The notes: generated from the sequence alone by a model not told the origin. 64,000 bases of DNA from Paracoccaceae bacterium (GCA_902534325.1 CACAPQ010000005.1:2501-66500), one strand, 5' to 3'. Counted from the stretch's first letter, positions 48,878 to 57,924 are shown. Program-made: numbers and translations.

Positions 48878-49723
48878 ATGAGCTTTCTAAATAAAAATGT
48901 TTCAGAAACACAAATTCGACTTAAAGACAGGTTATGGCTTTATATCTTTTCCTATTTGATATTATTTTTGTTGATAGTGCCGTCGTTAGTTGTGATCCCA
49001 ATGTCATTTTCGGCCAGCCAGTATCTTGAATTTCCACCTAAAGAATGGTCTCTCAGGTGGTACGAGAATTACTTTTTTGCTTGGAAAGTTGAAAATGGTT
49101 TTAATGATTGGATGCAAGCCACCTGGACTTCATTAAAGGTTGCAATACTGACAATATTTGTGGCAACGCCCATTGGGACAATGGCAGCTTATGGTTTAGT
49201 AAATAGTAATTCCAGACTCGGAAAGATTCTATTTCCAATATTCATTTCGCCGATGATGGTTCCAATCATACTGGTAGCCATTGGTCTCTTTTACTTCTTT
49301 GTTCAGTTTAAATTAGTTGGGAGTATCATTGGACTGGTATTGGGTCACTCACTGGTGGCAATGCCCCTCGTATTGATTATAGTATTTAGCGCTCTAAAAA
49401 ATTACGATATGAACCAAGAAAAAGTTGCCCGGTCATTGGGCGCAACTCGTTTTCGAGCCTTTAGGGAAATAACCTTACCTCAAATTAAGTTTTCTATTAT
49501 ATCTGCTTCTTTGATTGCATTTTTGACGTCTTTTGATGAGATAATCATTTCGCTTTTTGTTGCTGGTGGAGATAACTCTACGATTACACGGAGTATGTTT
49601 CTGGCGCTTAGAGACCAAATAGATCCAACAATTGCTGCAATATCGACAATATTAATTGTTATATCATCGGGCCTGCTTATAATAATTCAGTTGATTGGTA
49701 ATAAAGAAAATAAAAAAGATTAG
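48878..49723 (+). CDS. Pot-type ABC transporter permease 2
   Basis: A 281-aa PotC-like permease with six membrane segments and the EAA loop VARSLGATRFRAFREITLPQIK near residue 185. It is the last gene of the transporter operon; its stop lies only 4 nt from the stop of the convergent HD-domain gene, leaving no room for a separate terminator. Confidence 0.94.
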   Translation: MSFLNKNVSETQIRLKDRLWLYIFSYLILFLLIVPSLVVIPMSFSASQYLEFPPKEWSLRWYENYFFAWKVENGFNDWMQATWTSLKVAILTIFVATPIGTMAAYGLVNSNSRLGKILFPIFISPMMVPIILVAIGLFYFFVQFKLVGSIIGLVLGHSLVAMPLVLIIVFSALKNYDMNQEKVARSLGATRFRAFREITLPQIKFSIISASLIAFLTSFDEIIISLFVAGGDNSTITRSMFLALRDQIDPTIAAISTILIVISSGLLIIIQLIGNKENKKD

Positions 49724-49727
49724 AAGC

Positions 49728-50333
49728 CTAGTTAGTTCCAGTTAGGGATGAAACAAAACCTTCCCTAATTATTTCTGGTAAGTAAGCTTTTCGGCCAAAA
49801 ACTTCTCTAACCATTGGTTCAAATGTGTCTAATGGTTCCATAGGGTAATCTGGATCAAAGCTAGATTGATCCCATCGTTCGCAAAATTCTGCACATGTAT
49901 CAAATACAGGGTGATGTCTGAATTGCTCTCGGGCGTTTCGATCCCAACCGTAATGATGGCCATAATAAAGCATTTGGAAGATACCATGATGCTCGACAGT
50001 CCACGCAACATCCCACCTGACAAATGGTCTTATAACTTCAGCAGACATCTTATCGTGATTTTGTGGGGCTAAGCCATCTCCAATATCATGTAGTAGTGCG
50101 CCAACAACCCAATCTAAATCTGCGCCATCGCGGAGAGCGCGAGTTCCAGATTGCAAACCATGCTGCAGTCGAGTGATCTTGTAACCTTCTAGAGTGGCTT
50201 CGCCGGCTCTTCGTAATTCTTCAATCACTCTGTCTGAAGTCAGAGCAAGATAAGGTTTCTCTAAGCGAGCTAGTAACTCGTATTCCTCTTGGGTCCCGTC
50301 TTTCATTGCAGTAAAATCTACGTGTTCATCCAT
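49728..50333 (-). CDS. HD-domain protein, PhnZ-like mixed-valence diiron oxygenase
   Basis: A 201-aa HD-domain protein. The segment RLQHGLQSGTRALRDGAD followed by ALLHDIGD closely parallels the 2-amino-1-hydroxyethylphosphonate oxygenase PhnZ. Candidate ligands H58, H82-D83, H93, H115 or H116 and D155 follow the H...HD...H...H...D order of PhnZ and myo-inositol oxygenase diiron enzymes; the 24-residue spacing of the first two matches PhnZ as I remember it. An ordinary phosphohydrolase is the alternative. It converges on the Pot-type transporter operon. Confidence 0.8.
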   Translation of the reverse strand: MDEHVDFTAMKDGTQEEYELLARLEKPYLALTSDRVIEELRRAGEATLEGYKITRLQHGLQSGTRALRDGADLDWVVGALLHDIGDGLAPQNHDKMSAEVIRPFVRWDVAWTVEHHGIFQMLYYGHHYGWDRNAREQFRHHPVFDTCAEFCERWDQSSFDPDYPMEPLDTFEPMVREVFGRKAYLPEIIREGFVSSLTGTN

Positions 50334-50490
50334 AGCTATTTCCTAGTTTAAATTTATCTGACAACCTAATTATGAAAACCATTCTGTATTACATAAACTA
50401 TGCAAAAGTTTATCCAGTATGGCTTTTCTAAAAACGGCAATAATTCTTTAAATTCATAAAAACGTTACAAACTCATTTTTTAACAGCACT

Positions 50491-50558
50491 GCGCGCAGGG
50501 AAAAGCCTCAATCCAGTACTATCGATTCTCAAGTACCGTGTGGGGCTTTCCCACCCGC
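50491..50558 (+). other. Structured element upstream of MFS gene
   Basis: A 68-nt imperfect hairpin. The outer arms at 50498-50508 and 50544-50552 pair over nine positions with one bulged A and may extend through the flanking GC-rich bases; an inner 5-bp stem pairs GTACT with AGTAC. It stands out as GC-rich within an AT-rich gap. There is no U-tract, so it is not a simple terminator. It may be a 5' leader RNA element, sRNA or dispersed repeat; it matches no riboswitch class I can recognise. Confidence 0.4.
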
Positions 50559-50617
50559 AATTTATCTATTAAGAAATTTTAGGTCACTTTGATGGCTAGA
50601 TTTTTTGGTAGGATTTT

Positions 50618-51833
50618 ATGCAAAAAGCAAACGAAGAGGGTTCAGAAATTTCTGGTATCCGATTTACAATGTACGTATTGCCTTTTGCGATTTCCCAAAC
50701 ACTTGCTTGGGCAACATGCTTTTATTCGTTCCCGGCCTTTTTGCCAATATGGGAAACCCAATTAGGTTTTTCTAAAACCTCACTGACCGGAGCATATACT
50801 TTATCTCTTATTGTAGCAGCAATTTTTGCTCCTTTTGTGGGGCGATTTATCGACAAAGGTTCTGGAAGCTTAGTATTTTCTTTTGGCACTATTCTAGCCT
50901 TCTCTTGTCTCTTCTCACTGTCTAAAGCAACTGAGATTTGGCATTTTTATTTTCTATGGTTTTTCATGGGTATAGCGATGTCTTGCTCTCTTTATGAAGC
51001 ATGCTTTGCTTTTTTAACGACCACTATGGCGAATAATGCAAGAAGAGCGATAACTTTTGTAACGCTGGCTGCTGGCTTTGGGGGGCACAATTTCTTTTTC
51101 GAGCGCTCATTTTTTGACTCAGTTTTTTGGTTGGAGATCAGCAATACTAGTTTTTTCTTTAGTACTTTTGATCGTAAATTTGCCCCTAGTATGGAGCGCA
51201 ACAAAAATGTTGAACAAATTTTCTAAGGGGTTTGTTAAACAGTCTTCTAGAAATTTAAAAGATGCCCTATCTGTGATGAAAAAACCAATTTTTTGGCTTA
51301 TTGGCGGCACATTTGCGTTCATGTCATTCAATCACGGGATGATAATAAGTCATCTTCTGCCAATTTTTTATGACAGGGGCCTTGATGCCAAAACGGCTGT
51401 TCTAGCGGCCTCCTGCATTGGGCCAATGCAAGTTATAGGTCGTTTGATGATGCTTGCATCGGAGAAAAAAGTTTCTGTATTATCGCTTTGTTGTGTGTCT
51501 TTTATTTCAATGTTCGTTGCTGGTTGGTCAATCTTTTTAGGAAACCTTTCACTTGGATTAATAATAGCGTTTGTTGTTTTTCAAGGAGCCAGCTATGGCG
51601 TTTTGAGTATTATTCGCCCTACTGTGATCTCAGGTCTTCTTGGTCGCAATGACTTCGGAATTATCTCTGGGCTGTTAGCCGTTGGGTTTGTTCTAGGATC
51701 TGCTTTAGCTCCTTTATTTGGATCATTAGTTTGGCAGCTGGGTAGCTATGATCTAGTAATATTTGTGGCGTTGCTGTTGCCCGCTTTTTCTTTAGTTTTA
51801 ATGATCGCTGCCTGGCGTCTTAAGCCGCAATAG
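50618..51833 (+). pseudogene. MFS transporter, frameshifted in a G run
   Basis: Two overlapping frames together encode one 12-span major facilitator of about 404 aa. The first frame is normal to about residue 155 (VTLAAGFGG), then loses sense; the second frame resumes exactly there with TISFSSAHFLTQFFGWRSA, the usual continuation in related transporters. The junction is a run of six G at 51080-51085; five G would restore one frame. It is either a recent inactivation, a slippage-prone site or a sequencing error. Both halves otherwise look undamaged, which favours a recent or artefactual event. Confidence 0.85.
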
Positions 51834-51907
51834 CCAAATTATGAATTTTCAATGAAAATACTCTAAACAGGGTTTGCCTCTTTTTATTGTTCTAGTATTT
51901 AAACATT

Positions 51908-52561
51908 ATGAGAGCTTTTGTTTCTGAATTTTTGGGTACGCTTTTTCTTGTTGCTACGGTAGTCGGTTCTGGAATTATGGCTGAAAACCTTTCAATGGGA
52001 AATCAGGCTTTGGCGCTTTTGGCTAATGCCATTGCCACAGGTGCTATTCTGTATGTTTTGATTACAATATTTAATGAGATATCTGGCGCTCACTTTAACC
52101 CGGTTGTTAGTTTAATAATGTTTGCTATGAAAAAGCTCAGCTTTTCTGAGTTTTTGGCATATGTATCTGTTCAAATAATTGGGGGAGTACTAGGCACGTT
52201 TTTAGCCCATTTCATGTTTGAGATATCAATTATTCAGTTTTCGACAAACGTTCGCACAGGGTCTTCTCAATATTTTTCAGAAGTCATAGCTGCTTTTGGA
52301 TTACTGCTAACTATTTTACTTGGGTCGAAACAAAAAACAGGTTCCGTCGCTACTTTGGTCGCATTTTATATTACTGCAGCCTACTGGTTTACTTCTTCAA
52401 CTAGCTTTGCCAATCCGGCTGTTACTATTGCAAGAACACTAACTGATACTTTCTCTGGTATCCAACATGGTGATACTATTCCATTTATTATGGCGCAAAT
52501 TATTGGTGGTTTACTTGCATATCTGGTATTTATTTACCTAAGTCATGCCAAAAGAATTTGA
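51908..52561 (+). CDS. Aquaporin-family channel, AqpS-like
   Basis: A 217-aa MIP-family channel with six membrane segments. The two pore motifs are N64-P65-V66 and N169-P170-A171. The residue that is normally the selectivity-filter arginine (three after the second Asn) is V172. Loss of that arginine is a feature I recall for rhizobial AqpS channels that pass arsenite and methylated arsenicals. No ars regulator or reductase is next to it, so other small solutes are possible. It is followed 65 nt later by a methyltransferase gene. Confidence 0.88.
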   Translation: MRAFVSEFLGTLFLVATVVGSGIMAENLSMGNQALALLANAIATGAILYVLITIFNEISGAHFNPVVSLIMFAMKKLSFSEFLAYVSVQIIGGVLGTFLAHFMFEISIIQFSTNVRTGSSQYFSEVIAAFGLLLTILLGSKQKTGSVATLVAFYITAAYWFTSSTSFANPAVTIARTLTDTFSGIQHGDTIPFIMAQIIGGLLAYLVFIYLSHAKRI

Positions 52562-52626
52562 AAAATCACTTTGAAATTGAATCAGGAAAAATAAACTCAA
52601 GTGTTTAAAGAGGGCCACTAATAAAA

Positions 52627-53412
52627 ATGTCGAATGAAGTATTGTATAACAATCAAGTAATCTCTTTTTTGGAAGAGCTATGGGGAGACGGATTTTTATC
52701 ACCTGGAGGTTCCGATGAAGTTAAGAAAGTGCTTGAAGGTATAAAAATCAAAGATCAACGAGTTTTGGATATTGGTTCGGGATCCGGGGCTTGTGCAGTT
52801 CTATTGGCAAAGAATTATTTGGCGAAGCAGGTAGTGGGAATTGATGTTGAGCCACCTGTTTGTGACGCTGCCCGAAACCATGTGTTAGCAGCAGGTTTAT
52901 CAGAAAAAATTAGTATTGAACTTGTTTCTCCGGGGCAATTGCCTTTTGAAGAAGGTTCTTTTGAAGTTGTATTTTCTAAGGACTCAATTATCCACATTCC
53001 AGATAAGTCTGCTTTAGCCTCAGATGTTTTTAGAGTTTTGAAACCGGGTGGTCAGTTTGCGGCATCAGACTGGTTGATAAGCCATGATGGAAAGCCATCG
53101 CCTGAAATGTCTGAATATATAAAAGCTGAAGGTCTTGACTTTGCTATGGCTTCACCGGGCGCATACCAGGAAGCATTGGTTACAGCAGGATTTGTTGAAA
53201 TAGAGCTAGTAAATAGAAACCCATGGTATTCTAAGATAGCTGCTAAAGAACTGGAATGGTTAAAAGGTTCAGACAGACAAGGGTTATCGAAACGCCATGG
53301 GAAAGAGTTTATTGATCACCAAATTGAAATCTGGATGAAACTAGTTGGAGTTCTAAAAAGTGGAGAACATTGCCCACATCATATCCGAGCAAAAAAACCT
53401 TTAGATAGTTAA
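52627..53412 (+). CDS. SAM-dependent methyltransferase (PMT-like)
   Basis: A 261-aa class I methyltransferase. The SAM-binding motif is VLDIGSGSGACAVLLAK near residue 49. The pre-motif WGDGFLSPGG and the FSKDSIIHIPDKSALASDVFRVLKPGG block resemble phosphoethanolamine N-methyltransferases and related small-molecule methylases. The three-cysteine arrangement of ArsM was not seen. The substrate (amine, thiol, arsenic) is open. It may be co-transcribed with the aquaporin-like gene. Confidence 0.88.
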   Translation: MSNEVLYNNQVISFLEELWGDGFLSPGGSDEVKKVLEGIKIKDQRVLDIGSGSGACAVLLAKNYLAKQVVGIDVEPPVCDAARNHVLAAGLSEKISIELVSPGQLPFEEGSFEVVFSKDSIIHIPDKSALASDVFRVLKPGGQFAASDWLISHDGKPSPEMSEYIKAEGLDFAMASPGAYQEALVTAGFVEIELVNRNPWYSKIAAKELEWLKGSDRQGLSKRHGKEFIDHQIEIWMKLVGVLKSGEHCPHHIRAKKPLDS

Positions 53413-53417
53413 CTAAT

Positions 53418-54128
53418 TTATTTACTGGCTTTCTTAAATTTAAATGATTTAGATGCTGGCGATAAGTTTATTTCATCGATTATCGTTCCCTGCCGGGTTC
53501 CTAAAAAATCAAATACAATCTTTGCAATATCTTCTGTTTCGATGGCATTGGTTTCAAGTCCATCTGGTTCGAATCCCAATGTATCAAAGAATGGACTTCT
53601 GACCATTCCAGGGTTTATTAAGCAAACACGAACTCCCGCAGGTCCTGCTTCATTTCTAAGTGCTTGCGCAAATCCCCTCAAACCAAATTTAGCCGCGGAA
53701 TACAGTGTTGCTTTCTTTTTCCCTATAACCCCAGCCTCTGATCCGAGTATAAAAATGTCTCCATTCCCTTGCGATTTCATATGAGCCACAATTGCTCGAC
53801 ATAAGATGATATGTGATACTAGATTAAGATTTATAAAGTTCTCAATCTGAGGACTTGAAAAGTTTTCTAATGATTTGAAGTCACCGTAACCAGCTCCACT
53901 TACAAAGACGTCAATATCGGGATTTTCCTTAAGGATAGATTTCATTAATTCTGGCAGTCTTTTGACTTTAGATAAGTCGGCTTCTATCGGGGTATATTTT
54001 TTTTCATCTGGCTTGAATTTACTATGGTCTCTGGCTAGACCAATTACCTTAATTCCACTTTCCAAAAACTTTTCTGATATTGCCCTGCCAATCCCACTGG
54101 AACTTCCAGATATTAATGCGGCTTTCAT
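53418..54128 (-). CDS. Short-chain dehydrogenase/reductase, operon-linked
   Basis: A 236-aa classical SDR. The cofactor motif is SGSSSGIGRAI, the structural motif VSGAGYGDF replaces NNAG, and the catalytic YSAAKFG (YxxxK) lies near residue 144 with an upstream serine in LGSEAG. The basic tail KSFKFKKASK is unusual. It is the last gene of the GT2, phosphorylase-like, SPL-like, SDR series, 21 nt downstream of the SPL-like gene. Confidence 0.92.
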   Translation of the reverse strand: MKAALISGSSSGIGRAISEKFLESGIKVIGLARDHSKFKPDEKKYTPIEADLSKVKRLPELMKSILKENPDIDVFVSGAGYGDFKSLENFSSPQIENFINLNLVSHIILCRAIVAHMKSQGNGDIFILGSEAGVIGKKKATLYSAAKFGLRGFAQALRNEAGPAGVRVCLINPGMVRSPFFDTLGFEPDGLETNAIETEDIAKIVFDFLGTRQGTIIDEINLSPASKSFKFKKASK

Positions 54129-54149
54129 ATTTGTTTCTTTCTAGGTTGT

Positions 54150-55154
54150 TTATATGGTGCACTGAAAAATTTTATTTTCTGATATGTAATTATTTAATTC
54201 AGATTTTAAGAAATCATGCATTTGTGTTTCAATCTTTGTCCCATAAGACACCACCCCGTTTGTTTCTTCCATCGGAAAAGCAAAAAGTTTGTGTTCTGTA
54301 TGAAGACTAGCTGCTTTTTTATACATTTTTTTTGGGAATCTAAGTGGGCCATAACTTATTGAATGTATCCTTTCTGGATCTAGGCCATTCATTATATCAG
54401 CAAAAAGAGCGGAATAGAGTTCTTTCCAATCAGAGGTATATATGAGTGGATCAAATCTGAGGCCTATTTTCCATCCTGCGCCTGCCAACTGTTTAATAGC
54501 ACTAATTCGCCTACTTATACTTGGCGCTTTGCTGTCCAGTGATTTTGCAATTTCAGCTGGTGATAAACTAAAGGCTACGATACAGTTTGATAGTGCTCTT
54601 CTCTGAAGAAGTGAACTTATGGCAATACTCTTAGTCCGCAGTTCGAGCTCAGTATTAGGAAAGTCACTGAAAAAATTCAAAGCTTCGTCAGCAAATCCGC
54701 TCAACTTATCGAAGGCTAAAGAGTCACAGTCATATCCAGAAAAGAATGTGAGGGTTTTGCCATTATATTTATCAATTTTTTCAGAAATTGAAGTGAAGAA
54801 GTCTTCATAATTTACAAATAAAACAAAATTTGCTGAGGAATACATTCCTTGTAAAAAGCAATATTTACAATCATAAAGACAGTTGTACATGTGAGAAAAA
54901 TAAAAACTTTTGTGGGAGTCCATGCCAAAGCCTGAAGGCACTGGCAAGACAAAATTGTCATGTTTTTTTGCCAAGATGAGGGCTGGATTTTTCTTCTGCA
55001 ATTTAAAGTTTTGATGCCTTTTGTTAAATAACTCTTGATAACGATCTATTGGAACCCAACCCGCTCTGGGTAGAGCTCTCCGGATGCGCTCCGTTGTTGG
55101 GTGCTCATAAATTTCTTCCTCGAAAAAAATTGTTTCAATCAAAGCGCATTCCAA
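54150..55154 (-). CDS. Spore photoproduct lyase-like radical SAM protein
   Basis: A 334-aa radical SAM enzyme with C92-x3-C96-x2-C99 for the 4Fe-4S cluster, preceded by SFYFSHMYNCLYDCKYCFLQ, the SPL-family context. SPL repairs thymine dimers in spores; the host class does not sporulate, so this is one of the poorly understood non-spore relatives. The likely start is TTG, overlapping the nucleoside phosphorylase-like gene by 16 nt, which implies coupled expression. Confidence 0.88.
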   Translation of the reverse strand: MECALIETIFFEEEIYEHPTTERIRRALPRAGWVPIDRYQELFNKRHQNFKLQKKNPALILAKKHDNFVLPVPSGFGMDSHKSFYFSHMYNCLYDCKYCFLQGMYSSANFVLFVNYEDFFTSISEKIDKYNGKTLTFFSGYDCDSLAFDKLSGFADEALNFFSDFPNTELELRTKSIAISSLLQRRALSNCIVAFSLSPAEIAKSLDSKAPSISRRISAIKQLAGAGWKIGLRFDPLIYTSDWKELYSALFADIMNGLDPERIHSISYGPLRFPKKMYKKAASLHTEHKLFAFPMEETNGVVSYGTKIETQMHDFLKSELNNYISENKIFQCTI

Positions 55155-56008
55155 TCCTCTGCATTGAGCAAAACTTCTTTCTCTAACCTTAATATTATCT
55201 CTTTTGGCTGAGAATTTAAAAACTCAGATAAGTCCAACCTTTTTGAAGGGAAAGCAATTTTCCACTTTCTATAGATTTCTCGAAATTTATACTTGTTGGT
55301 CTCGGTGAATTTAAATCTTTTTTCAAACTCTATAACTTCATTTGGGATTGAAAGACGTTTCTTTTCTTCCTCTACCAATATCTCAATTTCGGCTAAAATA
55401 TCTGAGATTTTTGATAATTGTTTTTCTATCAATTCTCGAACTAAATGCTTTGTAATCAAAGATGAAGAGGCACTTGGTGTATCAGAAACAATCTTAATCA
55501 CGTAGGTAAGCTCATTGCACGAAAAAGATGGAGCCATTTCACAGAAACCAGCAGCTTCCATATCATACAATACTTTCTCCTTGTATCCATTTTCTGGCTT
55601 GCTGACTGTAAATAAAATTGCTGCCGGTATTAGTTTGGAAAGTCTTAATCCTGGAAAAAAGGCGGCTCCACTTTCTTTTGAGACTACTTTATTAGCTTGA
55701 TATATATCTCCTATTGGGCCCTTGAAAAACCCAGCTATTCCAAAATTAATCCAAGCTGAGTGGTCATTAATTTTTAAATGGTTCTTTAAAAATGTTGCGG
55801 CGGCTGCTGATTTTATCGATCCAATACCGGATATAACAAGAGCATGCCCTTTCTCTTCATTAGCGTAAATTGGGAAAAGAGATTTATTTTCCACAATTTT
55901 CATATTGAAGGCATCTATTAATGGTGTGGCTTCTGCTCGAAGTGCAGTTACCCAGCAAAATTTAAACTGAAGCTCCGTATTATTCTCAACATCAGTAAAT
56001 TCACTCAT
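55139..56008 (-). CDS. Nucleoside phosphorylase/MTA-SAH nucleosidase-like protein
   Basis: A 289-aa protein with an N-terminal PNP/MTAN-like domain (about residues 15-175; VISGIGSIKSAAAATFL, then INFGIAGFFKGPIGDIYQA and the ribose-binding type YDMEAAGF). It is followed by about 110 charged, helical residues not usual for the family. The ATG at 56008 has a GAGAG site and overlaps the glycosyltransferase stop by 8 nt. It may salvage or cleave a nucleoside by-product; it sits directly before an SPL-like radical SAM gene. Confidence 0.8.
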   Translation of the reverse strand: MSEFTDVENNTELQFKFCWVTALRAEATPLIDAFNMKIVENKSLFPIYANEEKGHALVISGIGSIKSAAAATFLKNHLKINDHSAWINFGIAGFFKGPIGDIYQANKVVSKESGAAFFPGLRLSKLIPAAILFTVSKPENGYKEKVLYDMEAAGFCEMAPSFSCNELTYVIKIVSDTPSASSSLITKHLVRELIEKQLSKISDILAEIEILVEEEKKRLSIPNEVIEFEKRFKFTETNKYKFREIYRKWKIAFPSKRLDLSEFLNSQPKEIILRLEKEVLLNAEDWNAL

Positions 56009-56867
56009 TGTCCAATAAGCTCTCAAAGTGAATTATTTTTTTATTGAGTTCATCTGTAAAATCTTTTTTGCCGCGTTTCATGGAGCCATTCATCAATATT
56101 TTAAGCTTTAAGATAAGTTCTGTTAGAGCAAGTTTGTATTTAGATCGACTTAATTTTTTATTTTTTAAAAGTTTTTCTAGACTGAAGATCCTAAATCTGT
56201 CCATTCCCCAGTACATTTGTGATAATTGATCTGAATGCCCACCATTTTTAATAGTTAGTTGTTCATTTACAAAATGGGTCTGTTCAAAAGCACAATACCT
56301 TAACCAAAAATCATAGTCTTCGCATGCTTTTAAGCTTTCATCAAAACCTCCCAGGTCATTAAAAACAGATCTGTGAATTAAAGCTGAGCTTGGCGATATG
56401 CAGCACATTTTCAGACATTTTTCAAAAAGGTCACCTCCATTTTTGCCGTGCTTTTTATGCTGGTTTACTCTGATCCCATTTCTTATCCAGATTTCGTTGG
56501 TATGGCTGACTCTACAAGAGAAGCCTTCTTTCTTTAGAGACGATAATTGTACTTCTAATTTAGTAGGCTTCCACTGATCATCGGAGTCCAACAAGGCTAC
56601 ATATTCTGAGGACGACAATTCTATTCCAACATTTCTAGCAGAACTAACACCGCCATTTTCTTTATAGATATATCGCAGGGATCTTTTTTGGGATTCAGAT
56701 AATGAAAACCCTAAATTTTTCAGTACATCCCAAGTTTTATCACTCGATCCATCATCAACAACAATAACTTCTTTTGGTTTAAACGTTTGCGCTAGTACGG
56801 ATGAGACACTTTCTTTGATCAAGTGTGCCCGATTAAAGGTTGGAATTATAACAGAAACGTTTGGCAT
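56001..56867 (-). CDS. Family 2 glycosyltransferase
   Basis: A 288-aa GT-A fold transferase. NVSVIIPTFNRAHLIKESVSS opens the protein, VVDDGSSDKT and the DXD-type ALLDSDDQWKP follow, and CEDYDFWLRY is near residue 205. The start is taken at the ATG at 56867 because the family N-terminus begins there; the longer ORF adds an atypical leader. First gene of a four-gene leftward operon. Acceptor unknown; no other polysaccharide genes are nearby. Confidence 0.9.
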   Translation of the reverse strand: MPNVSVIIPTFNRAHLIKESVSSVLAQTFKPKEVIVVDDGSSDKTWDVLKNLGFSLSESQKRSLRYIYKENGGVSSARNVGIELSSSEYVALLDSDDQWKPTKLEVQLSSLKKEGFSCRVSHTNEIWIRNGIRVNQHKKHGKNGGDLFEKCLKMCCISPSSALIHRSVFNDLGGFDESLKACEDYDFWLRYCAFEQTHFVNEQLTIKNGGHSDQLSQMYWGMDRFRIFSLEKLLKNKKLSRSKYKLALTELILKLKILMNGSMKRGKKDFTDELNKKIIHFESLLDNE

Positions 56868-56976
56868 CAGAATAAACAGTGTACACACTTGAACAGGTAT
56901 CAAACAGAGATTTTTACTTTATTTAAGAAATAAAAACTGCACTAGTAAGTAATCTGGACGATTTGGAGGGATACTC

Positions 56977-57900
56977 ATGAAACCACTAGCTTTTTCTAAG
57001 TCTGGAAAATTCTGGAGAGGGAACCTGCATACTCACTCCAACTGCTCAGATGGACTGCTTTCGCCTGATGATCTATGTCAAAGATATAAAGATGAAGGAT
57101 ACAATTTTTTAGTAATTTCAGATCATTTTGTAGGTTTGTATAATTATCCAGTTACTGAGCCTTTAGATTTTAATGATCCGGAATTTATTACTATTTTTGG
57201 TGCTGAACTTCATTCAGGATCTACAGAGAATGGAGAAATTTGGCATATACTCGCTGTAGGATTGCCAAAAGATTTTTCACCTACTAATTCGCCCAATTTT
57301 ATTCCTAATGATAATCAAGAGACTGGTCCAGAAATTGCCAAGAGGTGTGTTGAAGCTGGTGCTTTTGTGACAATTGCGCATCCTCAGTGGTCTGGGCTTA
57401 CTTTGCCGGATGCCAGATCTATCAAGTCAGCCCATGCCGTTGAAGTTTATAATCATGGTTGTGCTGTAAGCACCGATCGTCCTGACGGGTTCCACACATT
57501 AGACCTTCTCTTAGCTGAGGGCCGTAAGTTGAACCTTGTGGCGACGGATGATGCACATTTTACTGATCCTGATTACTTTGGGGGCTGGGTGATGGTGAAG
57601 TCTAATGAAAACAGTCCTGACTCTATTTTGGAATCTCTTAAAGAGGGAGCTTTTTACTCATCACAGGGTCCTGATTTAGAAGATATTGAAGTAGAAACTG
57701 GTTCAGTGGCGGTTCATTCGACACCAGTCAGTACTGTTATTATTCAAGGACAAGGCTCGGCTTACGTTGCCCAACATGGTGAAGCGTTAGTTTCCACACA
57801 GTTGTCACTAGAACGTCTTAAAAAAAGCCCATGGTTAAGGGTTACTGTTATCGACCATAATGGGAAAAGGGCTTGGTCAAATCCTATATGGAGACCTTAG
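56977..57900 (+). CDS. PHP-domain metal-dependent phosphoesterase
   Basis: A 307-aa PHP-family protein. Metal ligands are visible in GNLHTHSNCSDG near residue 18, ISDHFVG near 48, FGAELHSG near 75 and the late TIAHPQWSG and TDDAHF motifs. Members hydrolyse phosphate esters, including nucleotide by-products. GGAGGG lies upstream of the ATG. It is divergent from the glycosyltransferase operon and convergent with an aldehyde dehydrogenase. Confidence 0.92.
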   Translation: MKPLAFSKSGKFWRGNLHTHSNCSDGLLSPDDLCQRYKDEGYNFLVISDHFVGLYNYPVTEPLDFNDPEFITIFGAELHSGSTENGEIWHILAVGLPKDFSPTNSPNFIPNDNQETGPEIAKRCVEAGAFVTIAHPQWSGLTLPDARSIKSAHAVEVYNHGCAVSTDRPDGFHTLDLLLAEGRKLNLVATDDAHFTDPDYFGGWVMVKSNENSPDSILESLKEGAFYSSQGPDLEDIEVETGSVAVHSTPVSTVIIQGQGSAYVAQHGEALVSTQLSLERLKKSPWLRVTVIDHNGKRAWSNPIWRP

Positions 57901-57924
57901 TTCAGGTTAAATCCGAACCTCAAT

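Noticed and set aside
51078-51226. Programmed frameshift in the MFS gene
   Set aside because: There is no slippery heptamer or downstream stimulatory structure that I could identify; a simple G-run error or mutation explains it better.
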